Source: Treponema sp.
GTDB taxonomy: Bacteria; Spirochaetota; Spirochaetia; Treponematales; Breznakiellaceae
Reading direction: 5' to 3'
Length of the DNA: 64,000 nt
NCBI GenBank assembly: GCA_031257675.1
Contig: JAIROG010000104.1
Coordinates: 27,296-91,295, forward strand
The notes under the pieces are model-generated. The model made no database searches and was not told where the DNA came from. It saw nothing but the letters and a program-made list of their open reading frames with translations. Positions 30,810-40,648 of this stretch are shown piece after piece. The number at the start of each line of letters is the position of its first letter. Positions within the stretch are counted from its first letter, which is position 1. The position numbers and the translations under genes are program-made.

Positions 30810-31943
30810 CTAAGGAAGCCCCCCCCCCCCCCCGGACAGTGCGAAAGCAACGACAAATTCATTCTGGACTGCGGCAAATTTATCGACAACCTCCTCAAAG
30901 AGATCGACTAGATCCGGCGCAAAATGCGTTCCTTTTCCCGCTGCAATGAGTTTCACCGCCTTGTCATGGGTAAGGGCTTTCTTATACGGGCGTTTGGATG
31001 TAATGGCGTCATACACATCGGCAATGGCCAACAGGCGCCCAAGAAGAGGGATGTTTTCTCCGGAAAGCCCTTTGGGATAACCGGATCCATCCCACCGTTC
31101 ATGGTGAGTTCCGGCGAAAACCGCCGCATACTCAAGAAAATCACAGGCCGAGGATCTCGCTTCAATCTTTTTAATAACTTCTACGCCGATCGTCGTATGC
31201 CGCTTCATTATCTCGAACTCTTCTTCATTAAGCGCGTCTTTTTTTTGCAACACACTGTCGCTGATGCCTATTTTACCGATATCGTGCAGTTGGGAAGACA
31301 GGAGCAGGAGGTCGACATCCCAATCTTTGGTTATATCCTCGTATAGCTTCCGCTCCATCAGGCCGTCGACCAAAATTTTCAGATACGCCTGCACCCGCTC
31401 AATATGGCTGCCGGTAACATCGTCCCTACGGTCAACGATGTCAGACATGGTTCTCAATACGGCGTTTTGCAGTTCGACCACGGTTTTTGTCTTTTCGGCG
31501 ACCAAGTTTTGCAGGTTGTTGTTAAATTTCTGCAATTCTTTCCGTTGCTCTTCGAGAACCCTTTGCTGGGAATTCACCAGAATATGCATCTCAACGCGCT
31601 TGCGGAGGATAAACGGCGAGAAAGGCTTTGAAATGTAATCAATTGCGCCGAGAGTCAGCCCTTTCATTTCGTCTTCAATTTCGTTCTTTCCGGTCAGAAA
31701 GATCACGGGGATTTTCAGCGTATCGGGATTCTCCTTCAACAACTTGATGGCTTCATAGCCGTCCATATCGGGCATATCAACATCAAGCAGGATAAGAGCC
31801 GGTTTATTGCGTTCAAGCAACTCAAACATCTTTTTCGCCGATAGCACAGTAAACACATTATAAAGCGACATTAGAGCGTTCTTGCCAATCTTGAGATTTG
31901 CTATACTGTCATCAACAATAATAATAGTTTTTCTGTCATCCAT
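30810..31943 (-). CDS. Response regulator with HD-GYP phosphodiesterase domain
   Basis: Receiver KTIIIVDDSIANLKIGKNAL...LILLDVDMPDMDGYEAIKLL...VIFLTGKNE; HD-GYP LLSSQLHDIGKIGISDSVLQK...GTHHERWDGSGYPKGLSGENIPLLGRLLAIADVYDAI. Confidence 0.93.
   Translation of the reverse strand: MDDRKTIIIVDDSIANLKIGKNALMSLYNVFTVLSAKKMFELLERNKPALILLDVDMPDMDGYEAIKLLKENPDTLKIPVIFLTGKNEIEDEMKGLTLGAIDYISKPFSPFILRKRVEMHILVNSQQRVLEEQRKELQKFNNNLQNLVAEKTKTVVELQNAVLRTMSDIVDRRDDVTGSHIERVQAYLKILVDGLMERKLYEDITKDWDVDLLLLSSQLHDIGKIGISDSVLQKKDALNEEEFEIMKRHTTIGVEVIKKIEARSSACDFLEYAAVFAGTHHERWDGSGYPKGLSGENIPLLGRLLAIADVYDAITSKRPYKKALTHDKAVKLIAAGKGTHFAPDLVDLFEEVVDKFAAVQNEFVVAFALSGGGGGLP
30819..30833. repeat. Homopolymeric C15 (G15 on coding strand) tract
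   Basis: 15 consecutive C at 30819-30833 inside the 3' end of the HD-GYP gene (encodes GGGGG). Confidence 0.9.
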
Positions 31944-32203
31944 AGGTTGACCTCAATTTTTGTCATGTTTTTTTAATTGCCCGCCGCGCTTTTTTCAAAA
32001 CTCTTGAGAAACCGTCTCTCATTATACACCTTTATATAAATTAGTAAAGTGGCTTTCAATAAAAATCGCAACGCTGACGCGCTCCAGCCAACGCCTTCTG
32101 AATAAACCATCCCGACCCCTTTAGGAGGCGCAAGGATACAAGGGCAAAAAAGGCGCGGCGGCCCCATTCCCCATTCAGGCGATTTATGCCATAATAAGAA
32201 ACC

Positions 32204-33823
32204 ATGCAAAAAAAACGACTAATCATACTCGGTGCGGGAGTCATGCAGGGTCCCGCAATCAGAGCCGCGAAAAAACTGGGGCTTGAAACCATTGTGGTGG
32301 ACGGCGATCCGAACGCCCCCTGTGTTTATGAGGCGGATCGTTTTGAGAACATCGATCTTAAAGACAAGGAGTCCATAGAAGCCCTTGCGCGTTCTTTGCA
32401 GCCGCGCGGCGCGCTTGCGGGCATTATGACCGCAGGCACGGATTTTTCGGCTTCGGCCGCGTGGGTCGCGGAACGCTTGGATCTTCCCGGTCCGTCTTAT
32501 GAGACGGCGCTGAACGCATCCGACAAGGAGCGTATGCGTTCCTGTTTCAAACGGGACGGCGTTCCCTCCCCCGCTTTCACAACGGCGTCCGCCGCGCCGG
32601 ACGCGGACTGGGAAACGCCTTTTCCCTTTCCGGTTGTTGTGAAACCAGTTGACAACATGGGCGCACGGGGCTGCCGGCGCGCGGACACGGGCGAAGACCT
32701 GCGCGAGGCGATCCGCGACGCCCTTCCCTTCTCCCGTTCAAATAGAGTTATAATAGAAGAATATATGGAAGGGCCCGAATTTTCCGTTGACGCCATTGCA
32801 TGCCAAGGAGAAATCATCATAGCCGGACTTGCGGATAGGCACATCGCATTTCCGCCCTACTTTATTGAAATGGGACACACCATGCCCGCAGATATCGACC
32901 CGGAAACCGCCGAAAAGCTGCTCTCCGCGTTCAAAGCAGGCGTCCGCAGCCTCGGCATAGCCAACGGCGCCGCAAAAGGAGATGTCAAACTCACGACCAA
33001 AGGCCCCATGATAGGCGAGATAGCGGCGCGGCTTTCCGGCGGCTACATGTCGGGCTGGACATACCCCTATGCGTCAGGAGTCGAAGTTACCCGCGCCGCC
33101 ATAGGAGTCGCCATAGGGGAGAATCCCGCGGCTGTCGCCGCGTCCCTCGCGCCATCGCGGAATTGGACGTCGGCGGAGCGGGCGTTTATCTCCATACCGG
33201 GCGTAGTCCGCTCCGTAACGGGAAGCGACGCCGCCAAAGCGGTTCCCTACGTACGCGACCTTTTCCTGCGGGTAAAACCGGGCGACGCGGCGCGTTTTCC
33301 GGTGAACAATGTAAGCAAAGCCGGCAATGTCATAACCGCCGCGCCCACCCGCGCCGAAGCCGTCCGCGCCGCGGAAACAGCGGCCCGCTCAACGCTCGTG
33401 CGGCTGGAAGCGCCCAATGAGGAGACGGCTTCTTTTCTGGAACACGGCGGAGCGCCGGGAGCCTTCCCGCCGTCCGCTTACACGATCTCTCCCGCAATGC
33501 AAAATCTGCTGGAAAACCTGCCGGCGGGGATTGAAAAAAACATGGACTGCCCTTATAATAAAAACATTCTGGAAAGAAGCGCCGGTCAATCCTTCTGTAT
33601 TATGCCGTTCCCTGAATTTGAAACAGCGGAATATACGGATTGGCTGGGAAGAAACGCACAGGAAAGTTTGGAAGCCGTCAGAACGCTTGCCGGACTTTCT
33701 CTTCCGGTGAAGCGGCGCGCGTGTTCCGGTACGGCTTTGGGGCGCGGTTTTTGGAAGGCGCTTATAAGGGGAGGCTATCAGGGGGCGGTTTATCTGATAG
33801 ATTCTTTACTGTCAAGGGGTTGA
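32204..33823 (+). CDS. ATP-grasp domain protein (carbamoyl-phosphate synthase-like)
   Basis: MQKKRLIILGAGVMQGPAIRAAKKLGLETIVVDGDPNAP...PFPVVVKPVDNMGARGCRRADTGEDLREAI...VIIEEYMEGPEFSVDAI...IGEIAARLSGGYMSGW. Confidence 0.88.
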   Translation: MQKKRLIILGAGVMQGPAIRAAKKLGLETIVVDGDPNAPCVYEADRFENIDLKDKESIEALARSLQPRGALAGIMTAGTDFSASAAWVAERLDLPGPSYETALNASDKERMRSCFKRDGVPSPAFTTASAAPDADWETPFPFPVVVKPVDNMGARGCRRADTGEDLREAIRDALPFSRSNRVIIEEYMEGPEFSVDAIACQGEIIIAGLADRHIAFPPYFIEMGHTMPADIDPETAEKLLSAFKAGVRSLGIANGAAKGDVKLTTKGPMIGEIAARLSGGYMSGWTYPYASGVEVTRAAIGVAIGENPAAVAASLAPSRNWTSAERAFISIPGVVRSVTGSDAAKAVPYVRDLFLRVKPGDAARFPVNNVSKAGNVITAAPTRAEAVRAAETAARSTLVRLEAPNEETASFLEHGGAPGAFPPSAYTISPAMQNLLENLPAGIEKNMDCPYNKNILERSAGQSFCIMPFPEFETAEYTDWLGRNAQESLEAVRTLAGLSLPVKRRACSGTALGRGFWKALIRGGYQGAVYLIDSLLSRG

Positions 33824-33824
33824 T

Positions 33825-34922
33825 ATGGAAAAGAGGGTGAACCCTATACCAGACCATCGTTTTTTTCTATTTTTTCTACGCATCCTCCTTGTTGCGCCGC
33901 TTGCCGCAGCCCAGCCGCAGGATAAAACCTTTTCTTTAGAAGACGCGCTCGCCATATTGCCCGAATTCCAATGGGATCCTTTTCTGCAAACCGGCACTTT
34001 TTACAGTTCAGGACATTACGCCAGTTTTCAGGTGGGGCTTAAAGGAGAGCGCTGTTTCTCGCTGATTGACGGGTATGAGGTCGTCAGCGCGCCTTCGCCT
34101 TATATGGAAAACGGAGCGATCCGCTTTCCTGAAAGTTTCATCATCTCGCTCAAGAACGCCATTGACGCTGAGATCAAAAATGATCTGCAACCGTTCAAGG
34201 TGGCGGCAATCATCATTGATCCCGGGCATGGCGGCAAAGATTCCGGAGCCACAGCCGTACAGACCCTCAATGGGAAGAAGGTCTCCCTGCGGGAAAAAGA
34301 CATTACGCTTGCCGTAGCGCTCAACCTGCGGGACAGGCTGGTCAAACGTTATCCCGGCAAAAAGGTGCTTATGACACGCGAGACCGACGTTACGCTGGCG
34401 TTAGAATCACGGGCGTCTTTTGCGAATGGGATAAAACTTGAAGAAAACGAAGCCATCATCTTTATCTCTATTCATTGCAATTCGGAAATGAACGCAAACC
34501 TCAAGAAGAATCCGGCGCGTGGATACGAAATATGGTACCTTCCCCCCAAGGTGCGGAGAGAGATCATTGAAAAAGACAGCTTCAACGGGAGCGATGCGGT
34601 CAGAAGCATTCTCAACACCTTGAAAGAAGAGGAATTCACCTACGAAAGCAAGCTGCTTGCTGCGTCCCTTCTTGCGCGGTTTGATGAATTCATCGCGCCG
34701 GCAAGCCCTTCACGCGGTATAAAAGAAGAAGAATGGTATGTGGTGAAAAGAACCAACATGCCTTCGGTTCTGATAGAACTCGGCTTTATAAGCAACCCCT
34801 CAGACGCGGCGTTGCTGTTTGAGAAGCAGTCCCTTGAGAAATACAACCAAGCCCTTTTCGAGGGTTTGGTTGATTTTGTAACGCTTTACGAAAAACCGGG
34901 AGGCTTTAGCATCATAGAATGA
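33825..34922 (+). CDS. N-acetylmuramoyl-L-alanine amidase (AmiC/LytC type)
   Basis: IIIDPGHGGKDSGATAV...LREKDITLAVALNLRDRL...KVLMTRETDVTLALESRASFAN...IFISIHCNSEMNA...NMPSVLIELGFISNPSDAALL. Confidence 0.93.
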   Translation: MEKRVNPIPDHRFFLFFLRILLVAPLAAAQPQDKTFSLEDALAILPEFQWDPFLQTGTFYSSGHYASFQVGLKGERCFSLIDGYEVVSAPSPYMENGAIRFPESFIISLKNAIDAEIKNDLQPFKVAAIIIDPGHGGKDSGATAVQTLNGKKVSLREKDITLAVALNLRDRLVKRYPGKKVLMTRETDVTLALESRASFANGIKLEENEAIIFISIHCNSEMNANLKKNPARGYEIWYLPPKVRREIIEKDSFNGSDAVRSILNTLKEEEFTYESKLLAASLLARFDEFIAPASPSRGIKEEEWYVVKRTNMPSVLIELGFISNPSDAALLFEKQSLEKYNQALFEGLVDFVTLYEKPGGFSIIE

Positions 34923-35425
34923 AATCCACTTCCTCTATTTTTTCCATTGCAATCCGCTTTCTTACCGGCAAGCGCATGAGGCGATTTTTGTACCTTGTCA
35001 TTCCCAGCGTCATTGCGCTCAAGAACGCGGCGGACTCTGATACAATCCGGCGCGCGTTTGTCTTTTATAACATGAAAGATTACACGCCTCAAGCGGAAGA
35101 ACACATGTTGCTGCGCTCTCCTTCCGAAGAAGCGTCTCTCACGCGGTACGTGGAAGAGACGCTCTTTGGACCGCGCAACCCAGAGTCGGCGCCGCTTTTT
35201 CCCAGAGGGACAAAACTGCTGTCGCTCTTTTACAGAGACGGAATCGTTTACATCAATCTTTCCGAAACGGCGGCGCTCCCTGTTGTCATCGAAAACGGCG
35301 GGGCTGTGCCGATGGAAGGCGGCGTAGAGCGGGGGTTCTCGACATTCAGAGAGAGCCTTGCAAGAAACTTTCCTTTCATAAAAGAGATCAAGTTTTTTAT
35401 TGCGGGACATTCGATAGATTTTTGA
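34919..35425 (+). CDS. GerMN-domain protein
   Basis: RRAFVFYNMKDYTPQAEEHML...LTRYVEETLFGPRNPESAPLFPRGTKLLSLFYRDGIVYINLSE; 4-nt ATGA overlap with amidase. Confidence 0.7.
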   Translation: MKSTSSIFSIAIRFLTGKRMRRFLYLVIPSVIALKNAADSDTIRRAFVFYNMKDYTPQAEEHMLLRSPSEEASLTRYVEETLFGPRNPESAPLFPRGTKLLSLFYRDGIVYINLSETAALPVVIENGGAVPMEGGVERGFSTFRESLARNFPFIKEIKFFIAGHSIDF

Positions 35426-35521
35426 TAAATTTGAGAGAAAAGACATTGACAATTTTAGCAAATAGCGTATAATGATAGAAAATCATCTTTTTAAGATTTT
35501 TGCAAATCAAAGGAGTTATGG

Positions 35522-36508
35522 ATGAAACGGATTTTCATTCTTTCGATCATTTCGTTGTTGGCAATAGGATCTCTTCTTGCAAATGAAGATGTCTTAATTG
35601 ACTTTACACTGCTTGCGGCAGACACGCCGGCGGAGGATAACAATGGCATAACGGCGCTCAATGAGGCGACCACCATTGACACTTCCAACTACACCGCCAA
35701 CAACTACACGGACGAGCAGAAGGCTCTTATGAAGACCTCTCTTGCTATTGAAAACTGGCTGGTAAAGATTTCAAATTCTTCCGCGACCATTCAAAATCAG
35801 AGTGTGAGCAAGAGTAAAGAAGCGGCCTCAAAAGCATACGGAACGGTATTGGGCGTTCGCGCTCGTTTCCCGAATGCAAATTGGAATGCGGTGGCTACCA
35901 TTAAACCGCCGTTTGAAATTCCTGCGTATGAACCGGCTGCTGAAGGAAGCGAAGCCTCTTCTAAATTTGAAGGCGGATATGGCGTAATCAAGAATGTGGG
36001 AAGCATTAAATCCGTGTCGGTTAGCGTCTACGGTCTTAACTATCCTTATACGCTCTATCTTATCCTCCTTGACGGAAATGGAAAAGAACTTACGATTAAC
36101 CTCGGCTCGCTTAATTTTCAGGGATGGGGTGAGGTTCGGTGGGATAATCCGCGTTACCCCCAAGATGTACGGGATCGTGAGCTTGCTCTCACGCCCATCT
36201 ATCCCCAAGAGTCAAGCTTAATCAAATTTAGCGAATTCCGCATTATTAAGACCGGAGATCAAGCTGGGGGCGATTTCGTCACCTATTTCAAAGATGTTAA
36301 AGTCATCTACGATCAGGCTGTTCTTGAGGAAGAGCGCGATATTGACGATGAGTCTATCTGGCAGATTCAGACCATCCGCGAGAATGAGAAGAATAAAGCC
36401 ACGCAAGCCAACCAGTCCAATTCTCTTTTCTTGCAAGCTGTTGACAAGAAAAAGCAAGCGTCCGAATCCTTCGATGCCCAGCAAGAAGAGCAACCCGCTG
36501 ATGAATAA
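35522..36508 (+). CDS. flaA: Flagellar filament outer layer (sheath) protein FlaA
   Basis: MKRIFILSIISLLAIGSLLANEDVLIDFTLL...TVLGVRARFPNANWNAVATIKPPFEIPAYEP...SVSVYGLNYPYTLYLILLDGNGKELTINLGSLNFQGWGEVRWDNP. Confidence 0.92.
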   Translation: MKRIFILSIISLLAIGSLLANEDVLIDFTLLAADTPAEDNNGITALNEATTIDTSNYTANNYTDEQKALMKTSLAIENWLVKISNSSATIQNQSVSKSKEAASKAYGTVLGVRARFPNANWNAVATIKPPFEIPAYEPAAEGSEASSKFEGGYGVIKNVGSIKSVSVSVYGLNYPYTLYLILLDGNGKELTINLGSLNFQGWGEVRWDNPRYPQDVRDRELALTPIYPQESSLIKFSEFRIIKTGDQAGGDFVTYFKDVKVIYDQAVLEEERDIDDESIWQIQTIRENEKNKATQANQSNSLFLQAVDKKKQASESFDAQQEEQPADE

Positions 36509-36536
36509 GCGCGCCGCTTAAACACAACTGGTACGT

Positions 36537-36566
36537 AAAAAAGGCTGCTGACAGGCAGCCTTTTTT
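36537..36566 (+). terminator. Rho-independent terminator after flaA
   Basis: AAAAAAGGCTGCTGACAGGCAGCCTTTTTTAC hairpin with T-run. Confidence 0.85.
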
Positions 36567-36583
36567 ACTCTAATTGAATAACA

Positions 36584-37816
36584 ATGGACTTACCTGACAA
36601 AAAAAAATTGCAAGACAGTTACATTCATTATGCGGAAGTACGGTTAGCTACAGCCAAAGGGATTGAAGCGTGTTTGGAGAATATTCTCTCGTTTCTTTCT
36701 CCCCGCCCTACGGTCAAAGGGAGAATTAAGGACTTTGACAGCTATTACAAAAAATATATTAAACTGCTGAAACAAAACACCGGCAACGCGGAAGCTCCGC
36801 TCATAACCGATATTATAGGCATCCGGGTGGTGTGTCCTTTTATTGTGAATCTTGATGAAGTGCAACAAATCATCGGCGAACATTTCACAGTTATTGATAT
36901 TGAAAAAAAAGGTTCGAACTATTCCTACAAGGAATTCGGATATGAATCCATACATCTTTTGATAAATATACCGCATGATATTATAGAAAAATTCACTTAT
37001 TCAGGTTGCGATGTCGCTGAAATCCAGATACGAACCATTTTGCAGGACGCATGGGCTGAAGTTGAACATGAACTCGTGTACAAAGCGGAATTCACCCCGT
37101 TTGACATGAACATGAAACGAAAACTTGCGTCAATCAACGCAAGCCTCTCTCTTGCGGACATCATATTTCAGGAAATCAGGGATTATCAGCAACAGCTTCA
37201 TGCGGAATCAAGCAAACGCCGGGAAGATTTTTTCAACAAGTTGGAAGAGAATATCGACACCTTCCTCTTTAGCGATATCGAGCTTGCGTCAGAAACAAAG
37301 GCGTATACCGTATGGGAGCAGAGCAAAAACAATGCGAATATGAGCATAGACGATCTCTTGTTGACTGCGCTTTACGCGCATAACCGCAAAGATTTTAATA
37401 CGGCAATCAAACAATACACCCGAATTCTGTCCATGCGCCCTAAAAACAACATTATTTCCATCATTTACAGTCACCGCGGCATGGCAAATTTCGCGCAATC
37501 TTGTTATGAAGACGCGGTCGTTGACTTCAACAAAGCGCTTGAATATGACGACAAAGCGTACAAAGCCGCATATTATCGCGGACTCGTAAGGCTGGTTCAG
37601 CGCAAGTGGGTTGAAGCGGTCGATGATTTTACGCTTTCGCTCGCCATCAATCCCTATCAACCTTTCTGCCTGTACCGCCGCGGACACGCCAATTATCACA
37701 ATGGCGATAAGATTCAGGCGCTTTCCGACTGCGAGGCGACTCTTCTCCTGATGCCGGATTTTGAAGACGCCATGAAATTTAAGAAATTTATCTTACATAG
37801 AATGAACTTTGTGTAA
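36584..37816 (+). CDS. RelA/SpoT synthetase-domain protein with C-terminal TPR repeats
   Basis: VKGRIKDFDSYYKKYIKLL, LITDIIGIRVVCPF, FGYESIHLLI, EIQIRTILQDAWAEVEHELVYK; C-terminal TPRs (YSHRGMANFAQSCYEDAVVDFNKALEYDDKAYKAAYYRGLVRL...). No HD hydrolase domain. Confidence 0.85.
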   Translation: MDLPDKKKLQDSYIHYAEVRLATAKGIEACLENILSFLSPRPTVKGRIKDFDSYYKKYIKLLKQNTGNAEAPLITDIIGIRVVCPFIVNLDEVQQIIGEHFTVIDIEKKGSNYSYKEFGYESIHLLINIPHDIIEKFTYSGCDVAEIQIRTILQDAWAEVEHELVYKAEFTPFDMNMKRKLASINASLSLADIIFQEIRDYQQQLHAESSKRREDFFNKLEENIDTFLFSDIELASETKAYTVWEQSKNNANMSIDDLLLTALYAHNRKDFNTAIKQYTRILSMRPKNNIISIIYSHRGMANFAQSCYEDAVVDFNKALEYDDKAYKAAYYRGLVRLVQRKWVEAVDDFTLSLAINPYQPFCLYRRGHANYHNGDKIQALSDCEATLLLMPDFEDAMKFKKFILHRMNFV

Positions 37817-37844
37817 AGAGAGCCGCCTTGCGTCCACGCGCGCA

Positions 37845-39026
37845 TCAGGATGCGGCATAGAAAGGGCTTGTCAGCTCATGGACACAGGAACGCGCTTTTC
37901 TGTCCGCTTCCCACACCGCATCCACCGTAACGGCACCCGTCCAGTCCCGTTGCAGAACAGCTTCCACAATACGCGCAATATCAAGGAAGCCGATCTTTTC
38001 TTCTAAAAACAGGGACACCGCCACCTCGTTAGCCGCGTTGTACGCCACTGGATACAACGCCCGCGCTTTTGCGGCCCGGTAGGCGAGCGGGAGAAGGGGA
38101 AATTTCTTTTCATCCGGCGCTTCAAACTCCAGCATTACGGATGTCAGATCAAAACTATCAAAAGAAACATCGCCTTTGTTCGGGAAAAACAATGCGTCCT
38201 GAATGGGGCGGCGCATGTCAGGCTTTGATAGTTGGGCGTACACGCTGCCGTCTAAAAACCGTATCATGGAGTGAACGATGCTTTGGGGATGCACCACAAC
38301 CTTCACCTTGTCGGGCGGCATGGCAAACAGTTTCACGGCTTCAATCACTTCAAGCCCCTTGTTTGCCATGCTTGCGGAATCAATGGTGATCTTCGCGCCC
38401 ATCTTCCATGTCGGATGGGCGAGCGCATCTTTCGGTTTTACCCAAGCAAGTTGTTCAGCCGGCAAGTCGCGGAACGGTCCTCCCGACGCGGTGAGTATGA
38501 TCGAATCGAGTTTTTCCGCATCGCGGCTGGCGCCGTCTGCAACGCCGGTATGGGCGCGTAAAAGCTGGAAAACAGCGGAATGTTCTGAATCAACGGGTAT
38601 GATGTTGACGTTTTTTTCGCGGGCTTTCCTGAGCGCCACCTCCCCCGCCATAACGACAGTCTCCTTATTGGCAAGAGCAAGGTCCATGCCGGCGTCAATC
38701 GCAGCCAATGAAGGCGCCAGCCCCGCCGCGCCCGCGATGCCGTTTACGGCAAGGGCGCAAGCGCCGCCGCCAGACTGCGCGCACTCCTCTATTGCCCGCA
38801 ACAGACCTTCGCGCCCGGTGTAGTGAATTGCTTTTGGCGCGTTTTCGACCTTGCCGACAAGCGCGAGACGGGCGCCGGGGTATTCTTTACCGAGTTGGAG
38901 CAGAGATTTTTCATCAGTGTGCGCGGAAAAGAGAACCGGCTTGAAGCAATCGGGATTTTTACGGATAACATCAAGGGCGCTTCTGCCAATGGAACCTGTA
39001 GCGCCAAGAATCGCTATCGCTTTCAT
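37845..39026 (-). CDS. dxr: 1-deoxy-D-xylulose 5-phosphate reductoisomerase
   Basis: AILGATGSIGRSALDVIRKNPDCF...LANKETVVMAGEVAL...IIPVDSEHSAVFQLL...LTASGGPF...THPTWKMGAKITIDSASMANKGLEVIEA (as read). Confidence 0.97.
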   Translation of the reverse strand: MKAIAILGATGSIGRSALDVIRKNPDCFKPVLFSAHTDEKSLLQLGKEYPGARLALVGKVENAPKAIHYTGREGLLRAIEECAQSGGGACALAVNGIAGAAGLAPSLAAIDAGMDLALANKETVVMAGEVALRKAREKNVNIIPVDSEHSAVFQLLRAHTGVADGASRDAEKLDSIILTASGGPFRDLPAEQLAWVKPKDALAHPTWKMGAKITIDSASMANKGLEVIEAVKLFAMPPDKVKVVVHPQSIVHSMIRFLDGSVYAQLSKPDMRRPIQDALFFPNKGDVSFDSFDLTSVMLEFEAPDEKKFPLLPLAYRAAKARALYPVAYNAANEVAVSLFLEEKIGFLDIARIVEAVLQRDWTGAVTVDAVWEADRKARSCVHELTSPFYAAS

Positions 39027-39053
39027 ACGTTTGCAACCGTCCCATTATTCCAA

Positions 39054-39914
39054 TTACGTGAAGAAGAACCAATACACCACGTAAAATACGGGCGCGGCAA
39101 GCGCGATTGAATCGATGGAATCCAGTACGCCTCCACGTCCCGGAATGATGAAGCCTGAATCTTTCGTATCCGCGCTCCGTTTCATAACCGATTCTGTCAA
39201 GTCTCCCAAAGAAGCGGTTACACCGGTAACAAAGCCAATAAAAATGCCGGATGCCGCCGCCGGAATCGCAGGATAATGTTTGGACTCCAATATTTGCGGG
39301 AAAAACATAGCCGCGCACAGACCGATCAGCATTGAGGACACAAGACCGCCCATGTAACCCGCTATACTCTTGTTGGGGCTTGCGAGAATAATGCCGCGGT
39401 TGTTCTTGCCGAAAAGTATGCCAAAAGCCCACGCCGCCGAATCGTTGCTGATAACCATGAGGAGAAACACAATAATGACGAAGGCGGCGTGTTGCCAGCG
39501 TGTCATGCGTATGATCCATGACATGAAAAATCCGGGATATACAAGCGCCGCAAAACCGGCGCCCATATATTCAAGGGCATGTTTAAGTTTCACTCCCGTG
39601 CAGAAAACCCTGGAAATAACGATCCAAATCGCGGCGAGTATCATAACGCCGAACAGGAAATCTTCATTTATGTGAAAGCTAGAAAACAACGTCATTGCGC
39701 CGGGAATCAGACCTCCCAACACGGCCGTCTCAACAGGGAGAATGTCCACGCCTTTTTTTCTAAAAAGACCGCCCAGTTCAGCGGCGCCTATGGAACACAA
39801 GGCAACGATCACTATGTTCATGACAAGGTGGTTTTTATAAGGCAAAAGAACAACGACCACCACAAAAGGAAGTCCAATGAAAAATATCAGGAGCCGTTGC
39901 ACTATTTTATTCAT
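39054..39914 (-). CDS. cdsA: Phosphatidate cytidylyltransferase
   Basis: SNDSAAWAFGILFGKNNRGIILASPNKSIAGYMGG...GDLTESVMKRSADTKDSGFIIPGRGGVLDSIDSI (CDP-alcohol signature). Confidence 0.95.
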   Translation of the reverse strand: MNKIVQRLLIFFIGLPFVVVVVLLPYKNHLVMNIVIVALCSIGAAELGGLFRKKGVDILPVETAVLGGLIPGAMTLFSSFHINEDFLFGVMILAAIWIVISRVFCTGVKLKHALEYMGAGFAALVYPGFFMSWIIRMTRWQHAAFVIIVFLLMVISNDSAAWAFGILFGKNNRGIILASPNKSIAGYMGGLVSSMLIGLCAAMFFPQILESKHYPAIPAAASGIFIGFVTGVTASLGDLTESVMKRSADTKDSGFIIPGRGGVLDSIDSIALAAPVFYVVYWFFFT

Positions 39915-40648
39915 AGAGGCGCTCCCGCCTCGTCTATAGCGCTGTTCACGGCGCCGAACCTGCGTTCCCGTTTCTGAAAACTTTCAACAGCTTCCGCAAG
40001 ATCCGCGCTGGTCCAATCCGGCCATAGTTTATCGGAAATATAATATTCCGCATACGCGGACTCCCACAAAAGAAAATTGCTTGTCCGGTATTCGCCCGCA
40101 GTTCTTATGATGAGATCCGGATCCGGAACATCGGGGTTGTCCAGATGCTTCGTAATAACGTTTTCGTTGATTTCAATCGCTCTGCCGGACGCGCTGGATG
40201 CGCCCGCAATGCCGGCAAGCGCCTTGTTTACGGCGCGGACAATTTCGTCTCTGCCGCCGTAATTCAAGGCGAGGATCACCTGCATGCCGGCAAACATTTC
40301 CGTGTCTTTGCACACCTCGGCAATATCTTTAGCGACATCCGGCGGAAGTTTTGAAAGATCGCCGGCATGCCGCACCCGGATGTGATTTTCGCGGCAAAAA
40401 GAAAACTCGGCTTTCAGATACTGCCGCACTAAGTCCATAATAAACCCGACTTCCTCAACTGTACGCTTCCAGTTTTCAGTAGAAAACACATACAATGTCA
40501 AGAAGTCAATCCCCATGCCGCTTGCGGCTTTAACGATCTGTTTTGCGGCTTGAAGCCCTTCACGGTGACCCTGCGTACGCATCAGTCCCCGCGCTTGCGC
40601 CCATCTGCCGTTCCCATCCATTATAATACCGACATGTAAACCCATCAA
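39911..40648 (-). CDS. uppS: Isoprenyl transferase (undecaprenyl diphosphate synthase)
   Basis: HVGIIMDGNGRWAQARGLMRTQGHREGL...LTLYVFSTENWKRTVEEV...PDPDLIIRTAGEYRTSNFLLWESAYAEYY. Confidence 0.96.
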   Translation of the reverse strand: MMGLHVGIIMDGNGRWAQARGLMRTQGHREGLQAAKQIVKAASGMGIDFLTLYVFSTENWKRTVEEVGFIMDLVRQYLKAEFSFCRENHIRVRHAGDLSKLPPDVAKDIAEVCKDTEMFAGMQVILALNYGGRDEIVRAVNKALAGIAGASSASGRAIEINENVITKHLDNPDVPDPDLIIRTAGEYRTSNFLLWESAYAEYYISDKLWPDWTSADLAEAVESFQKRERRFGAVNSAIDEAGAPL

